A DNA stretch of 10,104 nucleotides. Source: an uncultured Bacilli bacterium (GTDB lineage Bacteria > Bacillota_I > Bacilli_A > RF39 > UBA660). Positions 8,980 to 10,104 of the stretch are shown piece after piece. Where the stretch lies: contig CANRKW010000035.1 of NCBI GenBank assembly GCA_947631345.1, forward strand, positions 1 through 10,104. The letters run 5' to 3'. Each line of letters starts with the position of its first letter. Positions within the stretch are counted from its first letter, which is position 1. The notes beneath the pieces were generated by a model that saw only the letters and a program-made list of their open reading frames with translations, was not told where the DNA came from and did not search any database. The translations under genes were made by a program, and so were the position numbers.

Positions 8980-9025
8980 GAAAAACACCTCCTACTTTTT
9001 TTATAATAGTTTTATTTTTTTCGCG

Positions 9026-9055
9026 AGTGGTTATAATGAAACTCTTTCTCCCACT
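9026..9055 (-). promoter_or_regulatory. Candidate L1-binding hairpin in the rplKA leader
   Basis: In the roughly 108-base leader of rplK, AGTGG (9055-9051) pairs with CCACT (9030-9026). Inside, GAAA (9048-9045) pairs with TTTC (9041-9038) around a GAG loop. The two helices are separated by an asymmetric internal loop, GA on one side and ATTATAA on the other. L1 recognises two helices joined by an asymmetric loop in 23S rRNA and in its own mRNA in several bacteria. The resemblance and position support an autoregulatory site, but this is inferred from shape. Confidence 0.5.
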
Positions 9056-9089
9056 TATTTAGTCATATAATAAAATATATAACTCTAGA

Positions 9090-9104
9090 TGTGATAATAT
9101 CACA
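9090..9104. promoter_or_regulatory. Palindrome overlapping the rplK promoter -10 (possible operator)
   Basis: TGTGATATTATCACA on the minus strand has two perfect 7-bp arms around one central base and covers the whole -10 hexamer. Such placement is typical of a repressor operator. The TGTGA...TCACA halves recall CRP/FNR sites, but with five rather than six central bases. The binding protein is unknown. Confidence 0.4.
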
Positions 9105-9122
9105 AAAATATGTAAAATTCAA
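9094..9122 (-). promoter_or_regulatory. Promoter of rplKA
   Basis: TTGAAT (9122-9117) and TATTAT (9099-9094) are separated by 17 bases, and TGA directly before the -10 makes it an extended -10 promoter. It lies just after the terminator of the upstream gene, so rplKA starts a new transcript. The predicted start is near 9087. Confidence 0.8.
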
Positions 9123-9142
9123 GAAAAAAAATCACTTCCACT

Positions 9143-9170
9143 AAAAAATCGGCTTATTAATACCGATTTA
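9143..9170 (-). terminator. Intrinsic terminator after the unknown gene
   Basis: On the minus strand AAATCGG (9169-9163) and CCGATTT (9152-9146) form a 7-bp stem, extendable by a U-G pair, with an 8-10 base loop and a six-T tract (9148-9143). It starts about 18 bases after the stop codon of the 177-aa gene and before the rplK promoter, so it separates the two units. Confidence 0.85.
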
Positions 9171-9187
9171 TATTTAAGTATTTAACT

Positions 9188-9721
9188 CTATTTACTTAAT
9201 TTTTCTAAAACATATGTCTTGCTAGCTAAATCTTTATCTGCAGTTCTAGCCTCCATAATAACATCATTAACTTCTAGTGAATAATCTATTACTAATTCGA
9301 TTAATTCTCTAACTTCTTTTTCTTTTAATAAAGCAAATAATTTTTTTCCAGCTTCATACATTTCTAAATAGTAAGCATATAATTCTTTATCTTCTTCACT
9401 ATGTATTTTAGAATTTTTTAATATATGATTTTTAGATGGAAGAGCGCTTATTGCATTATAAAAAGCTGGATAACTTTTATATATTCTTGCTGCGTTCATA
9501 AAAAACATTAATTCTGTTTTCTTTCCATATAAACCAGAATAAAATTCAGGATGCTTAATAGCTAGTAAATCAACTAAAGGCATTACAACACCATACATTT
9601 TCATCATATCTTTTGTGGCATCTTCTCCTTTTCTTTCACTATAAGCATTTACCATATTGTTTTTACATGTTTCTAATAAAGATATTACATCATCAAAAAA
9701 TTCATTATTTGTCTTTTCCAT
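9188..9721 (-). CDS. Unrecognised 177-aa helical protein between nusG and rplK
   Basis: I do not recognise this protein. It looks soluble and mostly alpha-helical: many Lys/Glu, few Gly/Pro, one Cys (C19), no Trp, and no signal peptide or membrane segment. Two similar short motifs, PEFYSGLY (58-65) and PAFYNAIS (85-92), are 27 residues apart and may reflect helical-hairpin repeats. The coding call is strong because AAGGAGG stands six bases before the ATG, an extended -10 promoter lies 25 bases upstream and a terminator follows the TAG stop. In most bacteria nusG and rplK are neighbours, so this is an insertion into a conserved junction. A role in translation or transcription is suggested only by location. 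Base composition is like that of its neighbours, giving no sign of recent transfer. Confidence 0.85.
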   Translation of the reverse strand: MEKTNNEFFDDVISLLETCKNNMVNAYSERKGEDATKDMMKMYGVVMPLVDLLAIKHPEFYSGLYGKKTELMFFMNAARIYKSYPAFYNAISALPSKNHILKNSKIHSEEDKELYAYYLEMYEAGKKLFALLKEKEVRELIELVIDYSLEVNDVIMEARTADKDLASKTYVLEKLSK

Positions 9722-9745
9722 AAATTTCCTCCTTAACGGCTGAAT

Positions 9746-9774
9746 ATTGTACCATATAAACTCTGTTAAGTCAA
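9746..9774 (-). promoter_or_regulatory. Promoter of the unknown 177-aa gene
   Basis: TTGACT (9774-9769) and TACAAT (9751-9746) are separated by exactly 17 bases, with TGG immediately before the -10, giving an extended -10 promoter. It is arguably the best consensus match in the window. It starts two bases after the nusG stop codon, and the predicted start leaves a very short leader with a perfect Shine-Dalgarno sequence. I see no terminator between nusG and this promoter, so nusG transcripts should also read into the gene. Confidence 0.82.
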
Positions 9775-9776
9775 AT

Positions 9777-10104
9777 CTAATTTTTAGATATTTGTACCAA
9801 ATCTACTTCTACTGGTGTTTCTTGTCCAAATAAATCTATTAATACGTTTAATTTTTGATTTTCTAAATCAATACTTTGTACTTTACCAAACATGCCTTTA
9901 AATGGTCCATCTATTATTGTTACAGAGTCTCCTTCATTAAGTTCAGTATTAACATCTATTCTACTTAAGCCTTCACTTGCAAGAATTTTGTCTATTTCTT
10001 GTGGAAGTAATGGTGTTGGTTTTGCTCCTTTACCACTAGAACCTATAAAGCCAGTTACACCAGGGGTATTACGTACAACATACCAAGCTTCATCACTCAT
10101 AATC
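9777..10104 (-). CDS. nusG: Transcription termination/antitermination factor NusG (partial, 5' end outside window)
   Basis: This is the C-terminal part (about 109 codons) of NusG, which binds RNA polymerase and affects pausing, Rho-dependent termination and coupling to ribosomes. The visible part starts at the end of the NGN domain with SDEAWYVVRNTPGVTGFIG, a hallmark of bacterial NusG. The linker KPTPLLPQEI follows, then the KOW domain (EGDSVTIIDGPFKGMFGKV ... LFGQETPVEVDL), ending at a TAG stop. The frame continues through the window edge; the ATG at 10100 is internal, not the start. In Bacillota secE usually precedes nusG and rplK follows it; here another gene intervenes. Confidence 0.97.
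   Translation of the reverse strand, partial: IMSDEAWYVVRNTPGVTGFIGSSGKGAKPTPLLPQEIDKILASEGLSRIDVNTELNEGDSVTIIDGPFKGMFGKVQSIDLENQKLNVLIDLFGQETPVEVDLVQISKN

Noticed and set aside
8345..9070. A 241-aa open frame on the plus strand opposite rplK.
   Set aside because: It is the antisense shadow of L11, whose protein is clearly recognisable; Ser/Ala-rich composition reflects the reversed acidic tail codons. The other plus-strand frames opposite rpoB, rpoC and rplA are rejected likewise.

Overview
The window holds the nusG - rplKA - rplJL - ybxB - rpoBC segment of the bacterial transcription/ribosomal-protein supercluster. All genes lie on the minus strand, so the biological reading order runs from high to low coordinates. 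The DNA is strongly AT-rich. Gene order and protein sequences resemble Bacillota: a Bacillus-like RpoB/RpoC without the large proteobacterial insertions, and a YbxB-type methyltransferase between rplL and rpoB. Trp is encoded by TGG and TGA ends one gene, so this is not a UGA=Trp mycoplasma. My best guess is an uncultured low-GC Bacilli/Erysipelotrichia/RF39-like lineage; this is inference.

Layout in transcription order: the 3' part of nusG (10104-9777); an unrecognised 177-aa helical protein (9721-9188) with its own promoter and terminator; a second strong promoter with a palindrome on its -10, and a leader hairpin that may bind L1 (about 9122-9026); rplK (L11) and rplA (L1); a third promoter followed by a well-conserved L10 leader RNA (7632-7495); rplJ (L10) and rplL (L7/L12), overlapping by one base; an intrinsic terminator (6616-6592); ybxB; rpoB; and rpoC, which overlaps rpoB by one base and leaves the window after 756 codons. 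The cluster is therefore cut into about four units: nusG plus the hypothetical gene, rplKA, rplJL, and ybxB-rpoBC by read-through. Each ribosomal-protein pair seems to have its own feedback site.

Points that stand out: (1) the rifampicin pocket of RpoB naturally carries Lys, Asp and Lys at the positions matching E. coli Q513, H526 and R529, predicting intrinsic rifamycin resistance; (2) L11 carries an acidic, coiled-coil-like tail of about 59 residues absent from ordinary L11; (3) a self-contained unknown gene sits between nusG and rplK, which are normally adjacent; (4) the L10 leader contains one pyrimidine octamer that can pair exactly with two identical GAGGAAAA octamers, one at the end of the L10-binding core and one at the rplJ ribosome binding site, while the attenuator hairpin lacks a U-tract, which suggests translational rather than transcriptional control; (5) a perfect 15-bp palindrome covers the -10 of the rplK promoter. 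I found no mobile element, CRISPR array or tRNA. No gene-free stretch exceeds about 210 bases.
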